Shown here: one piece after another, positions 32,664-41,653 of the stretch
Numbering within the stretch: the first letter of the stretch is position 1
How the letters are laid out: each line of letters begins with the position of its first letter
DNA from: Planctomycetaceae bacterium
Lineage (GTDB): Bacteria > Planctomycetota > Planctomycetia > Pirellulales > Thermoguttaceae
Direction of reading: 5' to 3'
DNA: 56,393 nt
Assembly (NCBI GenBank): GCA_012719125.1
Contig: JAAYAY010000231.1
Coordinates: forward strand, 1 to 56,393
The notes under the pieces: generated by a model
The model's input: the letters and a program-made list of their open reading frames with translations, nothing else
Told to the model about the DNA's origin: nothing
The model's database searches: none
Program-made: the position numbers and the translations under genes

Positions 32664-34433
32664 TCATTCCGCCGCGGGTTCCGACTCGCTTTCGCGGGCG
32701 GCGTCGTCAGGCAAGATCGACATTCCCACAATCTCGATGCGGCCGTCGCCGGCCAGACGCAGAACCCGAAACGCCAACGGGCCAAAACGGACTGACTTGC
32801 CCGGCCCCGACTTCTTGCCCTCCAATCTGCGATTCAGGACTTCGGCCAGCGTGCTCTCCGGAGGCTCGTCGATCTGAATGGTGTAACACTTCTGCAACTC
32901 GCCGATGGTGGTTGAGGCCCGCAGCGGAAACTCAAGCATGCTGGGAATCGTCCCGCGAACGTCGGAATCGCGCCCGAACACCTGACTGACCAGCGGTTCG
33001 ATTCCCGGTCGCAGTACGAGAATGACGTGATCGTTGGCTTGGATGCGCGTACTGCCTTGCGGCGGAACGATCTGGTCGTCGCGAGCGATCAGCGCGATGA
33101 CGGCGCCCTCCGGCAGAGCCAGGTCTTTGACCATTCGCCCCGCCGCACGCGAATCCTCGCCGACCGCGTAATCGACGATCTCGCCGTTGACGTGCCGCAA
33201 CGAGTTGATCTCTAGCGTGACCGGCGGTTGCGGATCGCGAGGCCGTTGCAGCCCCAGCCGGCTCGCGACTGCGGCAAGGCTGGTCCCCTCAACGACCAAC
33301 GAGAGCACGACGATGAAGAAAACGACGTCGAACAACAACTGAGCCTGCAGAGGGTCGTCTGCGCCGCTGAGCATCAACGGAAACGTGGCCAGAGTGATCG
33401 GCACCGCCCCTTTGAGCCCCACCCACGATATGAAGGTCAGCTCTCTCCAACTGAAGCGGAAGGGAAGTACCGAGAGCAGAACGGCAACCGGGCGCGCAAC
33501 GAAGATCAATACGACGCAGATCAACAGGGCCTTCCCCGCCACGTCCACCAGGCGACTCGGGAAGCAAAGCAGGCCCAGGACCACGAACATCACGATCTGC
33601 GACAGCCAGGCGATGGCGTCGTGAAACCGTCGAATCCCTCTCTGGAAAACAAGCGGCCGGTTGCCGACGACCACCCCGGCCAGATAAACCGCCAGGAACC
33701 CGCTTCCGCCAAACTGGACGGCCACACCATACGTCAACAGACAGAGCGAACTGATGAGCACCGGATACATTCCCGAAGCCTCCAGCTCGATGCGGTTCGC
33801 GACCCAGCCCGCGACGTAGCCCCCCAGAATCCCGCAGAGACTGCCGATCAACATCTGTGAGGCGAACAAACCGAGAAGCCCCGGCCCAATCGCCACATGA
33901 CCCAACAGCACCTCAAGACAGCCGATCGTCAAGAAGATCGCCATCGGGTCGTTCGACGCGCTCTCGACCTCCAGCACGTCGGCAATCCGCCGGGGCAGAC
34001 TCACTCCGCGCGAGCGAAGCACCGCAAACACCGCCGCCGCGTCCGTCGACCCCACGATGCTCCCCAGCAGCAGACCCTCCAACAACGAGATTTGGAGAAT
34101 CCAAACCGCCGCAAGCCCGGTGATGACCGCAGTGACCAGCACCCCCCAGGTGGCAAGGAGGACCGCCGGTTTCCAGGCGGTGCGGACTGCCGAGAGCGTG
34201 GTGCTCATCCCGCCGTCAAAGAGAATCATCGTCAACGCCAACGTCCCGATCCCATGGGCCAATCGGTAGTCTTCAAACTCCAGGCCGCCGATCCCCTCCG
34301 ACCCCGCCAACATCCCCACCAGCAAGAACAACACTAACACGGGAAGGCCCAATCGCGCCGACAGCTTGCTCGAGGCGATCCCGAGCAACAACAAGACGCC
34401 GGTGACCAGAATCATCGAATCAATCAAAAACAT
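32664..34433 (-). CDS. K+/H+ antiporter, CPA1 type with TrkA-C
   Basis: A 589-residue cation/proton antiporter. Residues ~1-390 are membrane helices with CPA1 motifs ('LRSRGVSLPRRIADVLEVES' and 'ASNDPMAIFLTIG', the Asn-Asp pair essential in such antiporters). Residues ~405-485 form a TrkA-C-type domain ('LALPEGAVIALIARDDQIVP'). Residues ~490-580 are a CorC/HlyC-type transporter-associated domain ('GPLAFRVLRLAGDGRIEIVG'). This domain order matches CvrA/NhaP2-like potassium/proton antiporters. It exports K+ or Na+ in exchange for protons across the inner membrane. Stands alone; the upstream side holds a decayed RDD gene. Confidence 0.88.
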   Translation of the reverse strand: MFLIDSMILVTGVLLLLGIASSKLSARLGLPVLVLFLLVGMLAGSEGIGGLEFEDYRLAHGIGTLALTMILFDGGMSTTLSAVRTAWKPAVLLATWGVLVTAVITGLAAVWILQISLLEGLLLGSIVGSTDAAAVFAVLRSRGVSLPRRIADVLEVESASNDPMAIFLTIGCLEVLLGHVAIGPGLLGLFASQMLIGSLCGILGGYVAGWVANRIELEASGMYPVLISSLCLLTYGVAVQFGGSGFLAVYLAGVVVGNRPLVFQRGIRRFHDAIAWLSQIVMFVVLGLLCFPSRLVDVAGKALLICVVLIFVARPVAVLLSVLPFRFSWRELTFISWVGLKGAVPITLATFPLMLSGADDPLQAQLLFDVVFFIVVLSLVVEGTSLAAVASRLGLQRPRDPQPPVTLEINSLRHVNGEIVDYAVGEDSRAAGRMVKDLALPEGAVIALIARDDQIVPPQGSTRIQANDHVILVLRPGIEPLVSQVFGRDSDVRGTIPSMLEFPLRASTTIGELQKCYTIQIDEPPESTLAEVLNRRLEGKKSGPGKSVRFGPLAFRVLRLAGDGRIEIVGMSILPDDAARESESEPAAE

Positions 34434-34498
34434 CCCCGGAACCTTGTGCGGAGGACAATGCGATCAGTGCAGGCGTGCTGCCGCCCGGCTTCAGACGA

Positions 34499-34636
34499 TC
34501 ATAGTCCGATGATTGAATCGCGTATGGCGGCAGCGAGCCTTGTCAGGCGGGAGGCAAGCTCAGGAGCAACGGCGGACGGGATTTCTTCTACGGGTGTAAC
34601 GGGAGACCGGTAAGGGTTCTCGTCGAGTGTATCCAT
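34499..34636 (-). pseudogene. RDD-family protein N-terminal remnant
   Basis: A 45-codon frame starting 'MDTLDENPYRSPVTPVEEIP' and continuing 'LASRLTRLAAAIRDSII', then stop. The 'NPY.SP' opening and the 'ASR..RLAAA..D' segment match the start of planctomycete RDD-family membrane proteins just before the first helix. The rest of the protein (about 100+ residues) is missing; downstream is the antiporter gene. I read it as a truncated gene. A functional micro-protein is less likely. Confidence 0.5.
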
Positions 34637-34970
34637 GAGTCATTCTCCAGAGGCTGAAAGCTGCCGACCAACGAAAGGCGTATCAGAACACTTCGCACGG
34701 TGCTTGTCAATCACGGGTGGCCCCGATGGCTCGTCTATCGGGGGCCGTCAGGCCCAAGAGGTGTTCAGCCGATTAGCGAATGGGCATACCGACACTTCGC
34801 GGGTGGTCCCGATAGGCTGTCTATCGGGGACACCCGCGGCATCGCGTGCTTCCCAATCTGTTGACAAATTCGGGACGCGAGCGTAAATCAGATGAGATCG
34901 CGTCACTTCCAGGGCACGCAGAGAGCCCAGCGAAGAGATCGGTTCCGTCAACGGGTAGGAGGTCGGAGCG
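34637..34970. other. gene-free region with two hairpin repeats
   Basis: No supported gene. It holds two related palindromes: 'ccccgat...atcgggg' (34721-34743) and a larger imperfect one with arms 34799-34815 and 34821-34837 (core 'cccgataggctgtctatcgg'). It ends with the promoter and leader of the next gene ('aggagg' near 34956). Confidence 0.6.
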
Positions 34971-36353
34971 ATGAATCCATCGTTAATGAAGGTCTGCCTT
35001 GTTGTAGTGTTGACGCCGTGGCTGGCCGGCATGGCTTCGGGGGGTGAACCTGCCCGTGGCGGCAAGATACCTTTCGTCAGGGTTCCCGATCCGCTTTCGG
35101 GCGAGAATCCGACCTACCCGGTACAATGGGGGCCGGTACCCGAGGTAGGAACCCCTTGGGTCGATCCTCGATTCGGCGTCACGCTGACCAGGGTGACCAG
35201 AACACCGGGCATCCGGCACGAATACTCCCGATTCGATCCGTTCAACAAAGGCCAGTCGCTCATCCTGCTGATCGAGCACGCGGAAGGCCAGTTCCGTGTG
35301 TATCGCACCAACTCGATGCCTTACGACAGCGCCGGCAACTTCGTGCGGACAGTGGACCTCGAGGAGCCGCGATGGGACCCGAACGATCCCAATGTCGTCT
35401 GGGGCTTCCAGGAGTTTCGTATCGTCAGACTGGACGTAAACACCGGCGAGACCAGAACCTTCAAGGATTTTGCAGGCGATCCGGTAGTGGGGCCGCTGAT
35501 CAAAGCCGAACGCGACCTGTACCGGATTACGAGCAAGGACGAAGGCGAAGCTTCCCGTGATTTCCGCTATTGGGCCTTCTGCCTGCAAGGCAGCAACGAG
35601 GATTACCGTTTGCGGTACCTTTTCACTTGGGATCGCGAGGAGGATCGCGTGCTGGGCATGCACAAGATCACCAAGCAGCAGCGAGAGGTCGATTGCGCAG
35701 GCATGTCGCCCTTGGGCAACTGGGTGTGGATCGGCGGCGAGCCCAACAACGCCGAGCCCCTGCGCGGCTTGACCATTGCCAACCGAGAACTTACCAGGTT
35801 CCACCAGATCGATTACGCCGGTGGCCATGCAGACGTGGGACTTGATGTCGCCGGCCTCGAGGTCATCGTGCTTCAGAACTCGCGAACCGACTGCGTCGAC
35901 ATGGTGCCGTTCGACTGGACCGTGAAATCGATTCGGGAACCGGAGGAAGGCTACGAGGGAACCAACCGAGTGCGTTTGCTTCGCTTGTTCTACGCTTCCG
36001 ATTCGCCCCAAGGATTCAGCAGCGGGCTGCATATCTCCTGCAACGCCCCCGGTTGGTGCGTTGTCTCGACGCATCTTGAACCGAAAGACAAGGACCGCAA
36101 CTGGTTGGACCTCGGGTTGATCCTTGTCCGGCTCGATGCCCGAAACCCCGAGGCGTTCTACTTGGCCAAGATCAACAACCTCACGAGCCAGTATTGGGAA
36201 GAGACTCAGGCTACGATAACCAACGACGGCGCAAAGGTCGTATGGGCTGCCAACTGGGGGCAGGGCGTGGGCAAAGAGAAGTGTTTCCTCATGCAACTGG
36301 ATATGCCGGCTGGTTGGCAGAAAGCTATGCAATCAAGAACCAACACGGAATGA
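34971..36353 (+). CDS. secreted beta-propeller-like protein, unknown
   Basis: A 460-residue protein with signal peptide ('MKVCLVVVLTPWLAGMASGG'). The mature part is beta-rich with repeated strand patterns ('RVYRTNSMPYDSAGNFV', 'FRIVRLDVNTGETRTF', 'WVWIGGEPNNAEPL', 'GHADVGLDVAGLEVIVLQ', 'QATITNDGAKVVWAANWG'), which suggests a TolB/oligogalacturonate-lyase-like propeller. No catalytic motif is recognised. Neighbours on the other strand include another propeller-type protein and a GH5 enzyme, so a role in carbohydrate sensing or breakdown is possible but unproven. An 'aggagg' site precedes the ATG. Confidence 0.65.
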   Translation: MNPSLMKVCLVVVLTPWLAGMASGGEPARGGKIPFVRVPDPLSGENPTYPVQWGPVPEVGTPWVDPRFGVTLTRVTRTPGIRHEYSRFDPFNKGQSLILLIEHAEGQFRVYRTNSMPYDSAGNFVRTVDLEEPRWDPNDPNVVWGFQEFRIVRLDVNTGETRTFKDFAGDPVVGPLIKAERDLYRITSKDEGEASRDFRYWAFCLQGSNEDYRLRYLFTWDREEDRVLGMHKITKQQREVDCAGMSPLGNWVWIGGEPNNAEPLRGLTIANRELTRFHQIDYAGGHADVGLDVAGLEVIVLQNSRTDCVDMVPFDWTVKSIREPEEGYEGTNRVRLLRLFYASDSPQGFSSGLHISCNAPGWCVVSTHLEPKDKDRNWLDLGLILVRLDARNPEAFYLAKINNLTSQYWEETQATITNDGAKVVWAANWGQGVGKEKCFLMQLDMPAGWQKAMQSRTNTE

Positions 36354-36398
36354 TCGAGGACGTCAGGCAGCGTCGGTTGCACAAACACCTCGCGACTG

Positions 36399-36431
36399 AC
36401 ACCGGATTTGATCCGGTGTGGCGTAGCCACA
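36399..36431. terminator. nested hairpins between convergent genes
   Basis: 'acaccggat-ttg-atccggtgt' (36399-36419, 9-bp stem) overlaps 'tgtggc-gta-gccaca' (36417-36431). It lies in the 112-base gap between two convergent genes, so a bidirectional terminator is plausible. It has no T-tract and may equally be a dispersed repeat. Confidence 0.4.
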
Positions 36432-36465
36432 GGATGTTTCGTGTTGTCATTCAATCGCGGCACGA

Positions 36466-37998
36466 CTACTCCCGCATAGGCAGGCCGCCGACGGGTCGGG
36501 TGGCGCCGGTGATTGCATCAACGCCGATGACCTGGTCGGATCGGGCCGCGGCGGCCAGGGTCTTGTTCGTAACCGGCACCGGACCGGTGATCAACTCCGG
36601 CACGCTGACCGTCTTGAGAAAAGAGTCGTAGAACTCCGGATCGTACTGGGGGAGAACGAACGGCTTGTACGCCTTGCCGGAATCGTCGACGAAACTCAGG
36701 TAGCATCTGGTGAAAGGCTCCGCCCGGCGTTTGCTGCTGAAGGCGATCCAGCGGCCGTTGCTGGACCACGAGTGCCAGGACTCGGAGAACTCGCTATTGA
36801 TATCGAGCCTGGCGTGGCGGCGGGTATCGAGGTCCATCATGTAAAGGTCGCTGGTCGGCTGATAGGCGGGAAAACACCCGTAGCGGCACATGCAGAACAA
36901 GAGAAAGCGGCCGTCGGGCGAGATGCGGGGTTCGAGGATACTCAGATTCGTTTCCTGCGAGGAAAGCACCGTCTCGGGCTCTCCCCAGCGGTCGGCGGCC
37001 AGGTCATAGCCGACCCGCATCAGGTCGTACTTGACCTCGGCGAAGCGTGCCGGGGGCACCTCCCTCTGATCGTCCCAAAGCATGGGGGCACTGCAGTAAT
37101 ACAGGTAGCGCCCGTCCGGGGACCAGGCGGGATAGGTCTCCAGACGCCGCTTGTCGGCGGCGGCGGGCACCAGCTTGACGTCTTCGGTGCCGACGAGATA
37201 GTAGGCCAGGGCGGAGTCGACGTCGATCACGTCGCGGACTTCGGGCGCGGCGGAGTGATAGAACTGGGCCACCTGATTGACGGAATAGGCCGCCGCCTGG
37301 CCGCTGGGATGCCAGGCGGTGTAGCCGAATCGCGCCTGCAGTTTCTTCACCTCGCCGTCGAACGCCAGGATGGTCGCACTGCCGTACTGCTCGCTGCGCA
37401 TAGCGATCGACATCCGCTTCGGGTCGTTGGCGGCGAAGCTGTGGCAGTTGACGCAGCTTTCTCCAAGATCGATGCCGTTGAGGATTTCCGTCTCCCGGTA
37501 GGAAGTCAGGTCTCGTTGTTTGACGGCAATCTCATGCCATCTGGCGTGCACCGGCTCGATCAAGCGATACGCGATGTATCCGTCGATCTCGTCATGGGCG
37601 ATCCGATTGACGATCGGCTCGTACTGCTGCCACTTGTCGCCCACCTCCGTGTAGACCGTCACACGGAGTTCCTTACCCCGGTTGGCCCCCAGCAGAGTCC
37701 GCCAGCGTTTCGCGGGGATCAGGATCTTCGGCGTGTCGGAAAAGACCTCGATCGAGTCGCCGGTTTCGCAAGCCAGCCGGACGAAGAACCGCCTTCCTTG
37801 CTCACAAACCATGAAGTTCAAGGGGGCGATGTTTGGAGGAATCGTGATGCCTGCGTAATCGGGGCTGATCTTGGGAAGCCGCGGCACAGCGCTGGCGGCC
37901 TTTACGTCCGGCTGCGGACGCCACCACGCGGTAAGCGCGCCGATCAGAATCGTCGCGGCAACAATGATCGAAATGCCCCGTCGCAGCTTTCTGGTCAT
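36466..37998 (-). CDS. haem-binding TolB-like propeller protein
   Basis: A 510-residue protein with an N-terminal membrane anchor ('GISIIVAATILIGALTAWW'). Residues 182-186 are 'CVNCH', a single c-type haem site, in 'GESCVNCHSFAANDPKRM'. From ~230 onward TolB/WD40-like repeats appear: 'TAWHPSGQAAAYS', 'PAWSPDGRYLYYCS', 'PRISPDGRFLLFC', 'SWSSNGRWIAFSS'. The start at 37998 is chosen because it lies 4 bases after the upstream membrane-protein gene ends. The combination of monohaem motif and propeller is found in Bacteroidetes/planctomycete surface systems, usually next to a large membrane protein, as here. Function unknown; electron transfer or ligand sensing at the cell surface is possible. Confidence 0.75.
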   Translation of the reverse strand: MTRKLRRGISIIVAATILIGALTAWWRPQPDVKAASAVPRLPKISPDYAGITIPPNIAPLNFMVCEQGRRFFVRLACETGDSIEVFSDTPKILIPAKRWRTLLGANRGKELRVTVYTEVGDKWQQYEPIVNRIAHDEIDGYIAYRLIEPVHARWHEIAVKQRDLTSYRETEILNGIDLGESCVNCHSFAANDPKRMSIAMRSEQYGSATILAFDGEVKKLQARFGYTAWHPSGQAAAYSVNQVAQFYHSAAPEVRDVIDVDSALAYYLVGTEDVKLVPAAADKRRLETYPAWSPDGRYLYYCSAPMLWDDQREVPPARFAEVKYDLMRVGYDLAADRWGEPETVLSSQETNLSILEPRISPDGRFLLFCMCRYGCFPAYQPTSDLYMMDLDTRRHARLDINSEFSESWHSWSSNGRWIAFSSKRRAEPFTRCYLSFVDDSGKAYKPFVLPQYDPEFYDSFLKTVSVPELITGPVPVTNKTLAAAARSDQVIGVDAITGATRPVGGLPMRE

Positions 37999-38002
37999 CG
38001 CC

Positions 38003-39937
38003 TCACAACCCCGAAGCGCCAAAAATGTGGTAGAAAAAGTACGAGTCGCCAAAGCCGGCCTCCACCGCCTTTTCCAGGGCCTCCTCCGGATTCGACGTGC
38101 CGGCCAGAAGTTCGAGGAACGCCGAGCCTCGCATGCGGGTCTCGGGAGCCACTCGGCTCTCCAAACTGGGAGCCCCACCGGCATGCCCGGTCAGGTAAAC
38201 GACGATCGCTTCCTGGTAATGGCGAGGCAGACTTCCGCTTTTCTGGTCGTCGAAGTAGCGGAGGTTCTCCACGACCTTCTCCGGATTGGCCGTACGCAGA
38301 TAGTAGGCCATGAGAAAATTCAGCGCGATCTCATTGTCTGGGTTCTTTTCTACACATGCCGCCAGATCCTCCTCGTAATTGACCGCCAAGGGGGCCGTGT
38401 CGTCCTTCGGCATGAAACGGCGGATTTGCCGCAGACGAGCGTCGCCCTCCAGGCGAGGATCTTCTTCGAGACTTCGCAACATCTCGGTGGCGACGCGGCC
38501 ATGGAGCGGTTTCTTGCTCAGGGCCTTCAAGAACACTTTGGCCGCTTCGGGCCGGTCTTTGACAATGTTGATCAGCGCCAGGTGATGCAGGATCCAGGGC
38601 AGGTCGCCCGTCATCAGGAGCGATTCGTAGGCGCACAGTTCCGCCTGGTTGACTTGTCCCGTTCCCCAGAAATACCGACTGGCCTGCAAATAAGTGTGGG
38701 GGTCCTTGGCCATCGATCGCATGCGGAAGCTGTCGTCCGCCATCCTTTGTGGATAGCGGAACATCTCGTCCCCGACTCGACCCGTATGACATAGCGCCAG
38801 CATCATGTTCTGGTTACAGCGGGCGTTGTAGGAGCCCCGCGGCATTCTGTCGGCAGCCTCGAGAACTTCCGGCCACATTTCGTGCGCACAGTAGTAGTCC
38901 ATCTGGAGCACGATTCGGTATCCGGGGTCGGACGTGAACCAGACAACGGCCCCGGCCGAGAGCCAGACGGCGGCGACTTTCATGATCCATCTCGATTCCC
39001 CCCAGGAGAAAAAGTGGGAAATGGCCGGCATCCACAGTGCACGAGTCCCAGGAGACGCCCGGCCGGAGTCCCTTGAAGCCCTGCGGGCGGATAAGACCCG
39101 GCACGCGGTGGCTCCGGCCAGCACCGCCGGGAACAGCAGATAGAGGCCCACACAACAACGCCCTGTCCACGTCGAGATCCCCCCCGACGCCCGGATCAGC
39201 GAGCCTCCGTAAGCATTGGTCCAAGGCAGATCGAAGACGGCTATCCCCAGCAGCCAAGGCACTGCCAGTCCACTCAGCAAGGCCGTCAGGGCGACGAGCT
39301 TGCGTCTGGTGATCAGCAGTTCATGAATGACCGCCAGGACCGGCAGGAGCAGGCTTCCGGCGCCCGCGACGTAATAGGCGACCGTGCAGATTGCCGTCAG
39401 CAGGAGCGAAGCTCTCGCCGCGGTTCCGGCCGCCATGCGCAGATAGAGCGCGAAGAAGAGGAGGGCCACGAGAAGCGGTAAGACGGCCTTCACGGGATGG
39501 CCGTGGCCGTTGTAGACAACCAGCATCAGAACGGCCGGCACGTAGCGAACCAGCATCCCCCGAGGTCGGCCGGCGAGGCCCGTCATAAGATCGATGCCCA
39601 GGCACAGACTCCAGGCGGCCGCCGTTACGATCAAGGCTCCCAGCCAGCCGACCGCGTAGAGCGCCGTGAGGTAACGCGCCGCGTAGTCCGTCGCCCCTCC
39701 CGGCTCCGCAAGATGCTCCATGAAAAACGGCCATCCGGCGGTGAAGGAGAAAGGATAGTAGGGCGTGATGATACCGATGGCGTGAGCAATCAGACGGGGG
39801 TCGAGGACCAGCCACACGTACAGATAGTACAAAACGAAGAACAGCCCCGTATCGACACCGAATCGCCGCACCGGACCGGGGACCGTGCAGCGGTGACACT
39901 CAACCTGGGGCGCTTGATCCTTTTCGTTCTCTGACAA
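38003..39937 (-). CDS. large membrane protein with helical-repeat domain
   Basis: About 640 residues. The N-terminal half is a run of membrane helices ('LFFVLYYLYVWLVLDP', 'VLPLLVALLFFALYLR', 'LLLPVLAVIHELLI') resembling glycosyltransferase-like or DUF6057-type membrane proteins. The C-terminal half is TPR-like ('YFWGTGQVNQAELCAYESLL', 'HLALINIVKDRPEAAKVFLK'). The start is uncertain: TTG 39937 (protein beginning 'SENEKDQ') avoids overlap with the GH5 gene, while an ATG at 40060 would overlap it by 62 bases. The gene ends 4 bases before the haem/TolB-like gene, so the two are an operon. DUF6057 is my best family guess; role unknown. Confidence 0.6.
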   Translation of the reverse strand: MSENEKDQAPQVECHRCTVPGPVRRFGVDTGLFFVLYYLYVWLVLDPRLIAHAIGIITPYYPFSFTAGWPFFMEHLAEPGGATDYAARYLTALYAVGWLGALIVTAAAWSLCLGIDLMTGLAGRPRGMLVRYVPAVLMLVVYNGHGHPVKAVLPLLVALLFFALYLRMAAGTAARASLLLTAICTVAYYVAGAGSLLLPVLAVIHELLITRRKLVALTALLSGLAVPWLLGIAVFDLPWTNAYGGSLIRASGGISTWTGRCCVGLYLLFPAVLAGATACRVLSARRASRDSGRASPGTRALWMPAISHFFSWGESRWIMKVAAVWLSAGAVVWFTSDPGYRIVLQMDYYCAHEMWPEVLEAADRMPRGSYNARCNQNMMLALCHTGRVGDEMFRYPQRMADDSFRMRSMAKDPHTYLQASRYFWGTGQVNQAELCAYESLLMTGDLPWILHHLALINIVKDRPEAAKVFLKALSKKPLHGRVATEMLRSLEEDPRLEGDARLRQIRRFMPKDDTAPLAVNYEEDLAACVEKNPDNEIALNFLMAYYLRTANPEKVVENLRYFDDQKSGSLPRHYQEAIVVYLTGHAGGAPSLESRVAPETRMRGSAFLELLAGTSNPEEALEKAVEAGFGDSYFFYHIFGASGL

Positions 39938-39998
39938 GACGTACCGACAGGTAAACTGTCCCCTCCGGCAAGGTGCGTGAAACAGCCACACCGACGTA

Positions 39999-41213
39999 TC
40001 ATTCCAGGCCTTGTATGATCCGCAACAGGCGCGGAGAGAGTATGGCTCGCGTGTCGTCATCGACCAGGCTGAACCGGTTGCCGTCGTTCGGTGTGCTGAG
40101 GTAGTTCCACACGCTGTACGGTATCCCGTTCTCTTTCAGCAAGGCGATCACGTCCCGCATCCAGTTCTCCCGGTACTCCAATCGGCAGTGCCGGATGGTG
40201 CCGAATTCGCCGCACCAGAGGATCTTGTCGGGATGGGCTTTCGCGAAATCGAACGCCGGCTGCATCCGTTTGCGAAGCCACTCCTTGTCCACCCGCTCGT
40301 CGTTGGGATAGGGATTCTTGTCGCCGTGGACGAAGCGCCGAAAGTCCCGATACGGCTCGATGTCGGACGGGTAGGCCATCTTCCGGTTGTAATAGAGAGG
40401 TCCCGCCTGGAGAACGCCGCGCTGGTGGGTGAATTCAAAGGGGTCGTAAATGTGAAACGTGTAGATGACGTTCTCGTCGTCGTAGAGCCGAAGATTCTTG
40501 AGCGTTCCGGCGCTATTGGCACGGGTGCCTCCGATGACGATCTTGCGAGTTGGATTCTTCTCGCGAATCCCTTTCACCGTGCGCCGGGCAAGATCGTTCC
40601 AGAGTTCCGGGTCCACATCGCGAACCTCGTTGAGCAGTTCAAACACGACGTCGGGCCGGTCGTGGTAGCGGCGTTCAAACTCCAGCCAAAGCAAAATGAA
40701 TCGCTCCTGCAACTTCGCATCGTCCATGAGCGAGACGCTCTCCTTGATGTCGATATAGTTGCCGACGGCCTTGTGAAGGTTCAGCACGACGTTCACGTTC
40801 GCTTCTTCGCACCAGTCGACGAAGTTGTCGATCAGCCGGAAGGTCCGTTCCCGGTAGACTCCCGGCTTCTCCTCCAGCACGACCTGATCGAAACCGAGGC
40901 GGATATGGTCGACGCCGAACGAGGCGATATTGCGGACGTCGTCCCGGGTGATGTAGGTATCAAAATGTTCGAAATCACCGGGAGACAACGGCCCTCGCCA
41001 TGGGTCGGGGAGCACGTTGAATCGCTTGTAGTTGGTCAGCCAACCGCCGATGCCCATGCCTCGTTCAAATCCAACGAACCGCTTGCCGGGAGCAACTTTC
41101 GCCGTTTCTGCCGTAGTCTGCGGTTTCCTGGCGTCTTCTGCCACACCGACCGTAGCGGGAAGCACCAGCAGGATTGTCGCAGCGATCACACCTGTCACGC
41201 GATTCTTGGTCAT
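39999..41213 (-). CDS. GH5-family glycoside hydrolase, secreted
   Basis: A 404-residue protein with signal peptide ('VIAATILLVLPATVGVAED'). A GH5 barrel is supported by 'VDHIRLGFDQ', 'NVVLNLHKAVGN', the acid/base Glu196 in 'FELLNEVRD', 'FHIYDPFEFTHQ' and the nucleophile Glu336 in 'WCGEFGT'. GH5 enzymes cleave beta-glucan, mannan or related beta-linked polymers. The subfamily and substrate cannot be read. It begins the minus-strand group with the membrane and haem/propeller proteins, which suggests joint action on a plant-type or algal polysaccharide. Confidence 0.88.
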   Translation of the reverse strand: MTKNRVTGVIAATILLVLPATVGVAEDARKPQTTAETAKVAPGKRFVGFERGMGIGGWLTNYKRFNVLPDPWRGPLSPGDFEHFDTYITRDDVRNIASFGVDHIRLGFDQVVLEEKPGVYRERTFRLIDNFVDWCEEANVNVVLNLHKAVGNYIDIKESVSLMDDAKLQERFILLWLEFERRYHDRPDVVFELLNEVRDVDPELWNDLARRTVKGIREKNPTRKIVIGGTRANSAGTLKNLRLYDDENVIYTFHIYDPFEFTHQRGVLQAGPLYYNRKMAYPSDIEPYRDFRRFVHGDKNPYPNDERVDKEWLRKRMQPAFDFAKAHPDKILWCGEFGTIRHCRLEYRENWMRDVIALLKENGIPYSVWNYLSTPNDGNRFSLVDDDTRAILSPRLLRIIQGLE

Positions 41214-41653
41214 TCTCAGGCTCTTTCTTGGTTTCGATTTCCTGCCGGTGCACGATGTGACAGTCCGCCGGTTTGAACCGGCTCCACCAGAACGGCGTGT
41301 TGACGAATCTCGACGACCCGGCGATGGATCGATGTGGCTGTATTCTGGTCACTCCGAACCAAGAATGCAACCTCCTGTGAAGCACGTCCTCCTGGTTCAA
41401 GAACCAGGGCCCCCCGCGGTCCCTTGTGTCACTCGCGTCCTTCCATCCGTCATTCCCGCGAAGGCGGGAATCCAGACACTCGGCGAACGTCCCTGGATTC
41501 CCGCCTTCGTGGAAATGACGGGCCAGAGAATGTATCCGGCAACGGAAACGAGAATCTGGAATGGTTGCCTGCTGCGCTCACCGAGACGATAATGTCCCGT
41601 GGCCGGATCTCGAATCGACGACGATGACCGCCTACTCGGTACAAGAAGAAAAG
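41214..41653. other. divergent intergenic region with repeats
   Basis: No gene supported. It separates the GH5 gene from the first sulfatase and should contain both promoters. It carries a short hairpin 'gccggtt-tg-aaccggc' (41267-41282) and the inverted palindrome pair at 41451-41520. I cannot place promoters with confidence. Confidence 0.5.
41451..41520. repeat. inverted pair of 'cattcccgcg' palindromes, copy B
   Basis: Same layout as 23481-23549: 'cattcccgcgaaggcgggaa' at 41451 and an inverted copy ending 'ggaaatgacg' at 41520, around a ~20-base spacer. The right copy has a mismatch ('gtggaaat') in its palindrome. Confidence 0.75.

Noticed and set aside
30965-32989. Plus-strand open frame of about 670 codons
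   Set aside because: Antisense shadow of the GDPD-SGNH gene and part of the antiporter gene; low-complexity composition.
34983-36332. Minus-strand open frame opposite the propeller-like gene
   Set aside because: The plus-strand frame has a signal peptide and beta-propeller-like pattern; the minus frame has neither.
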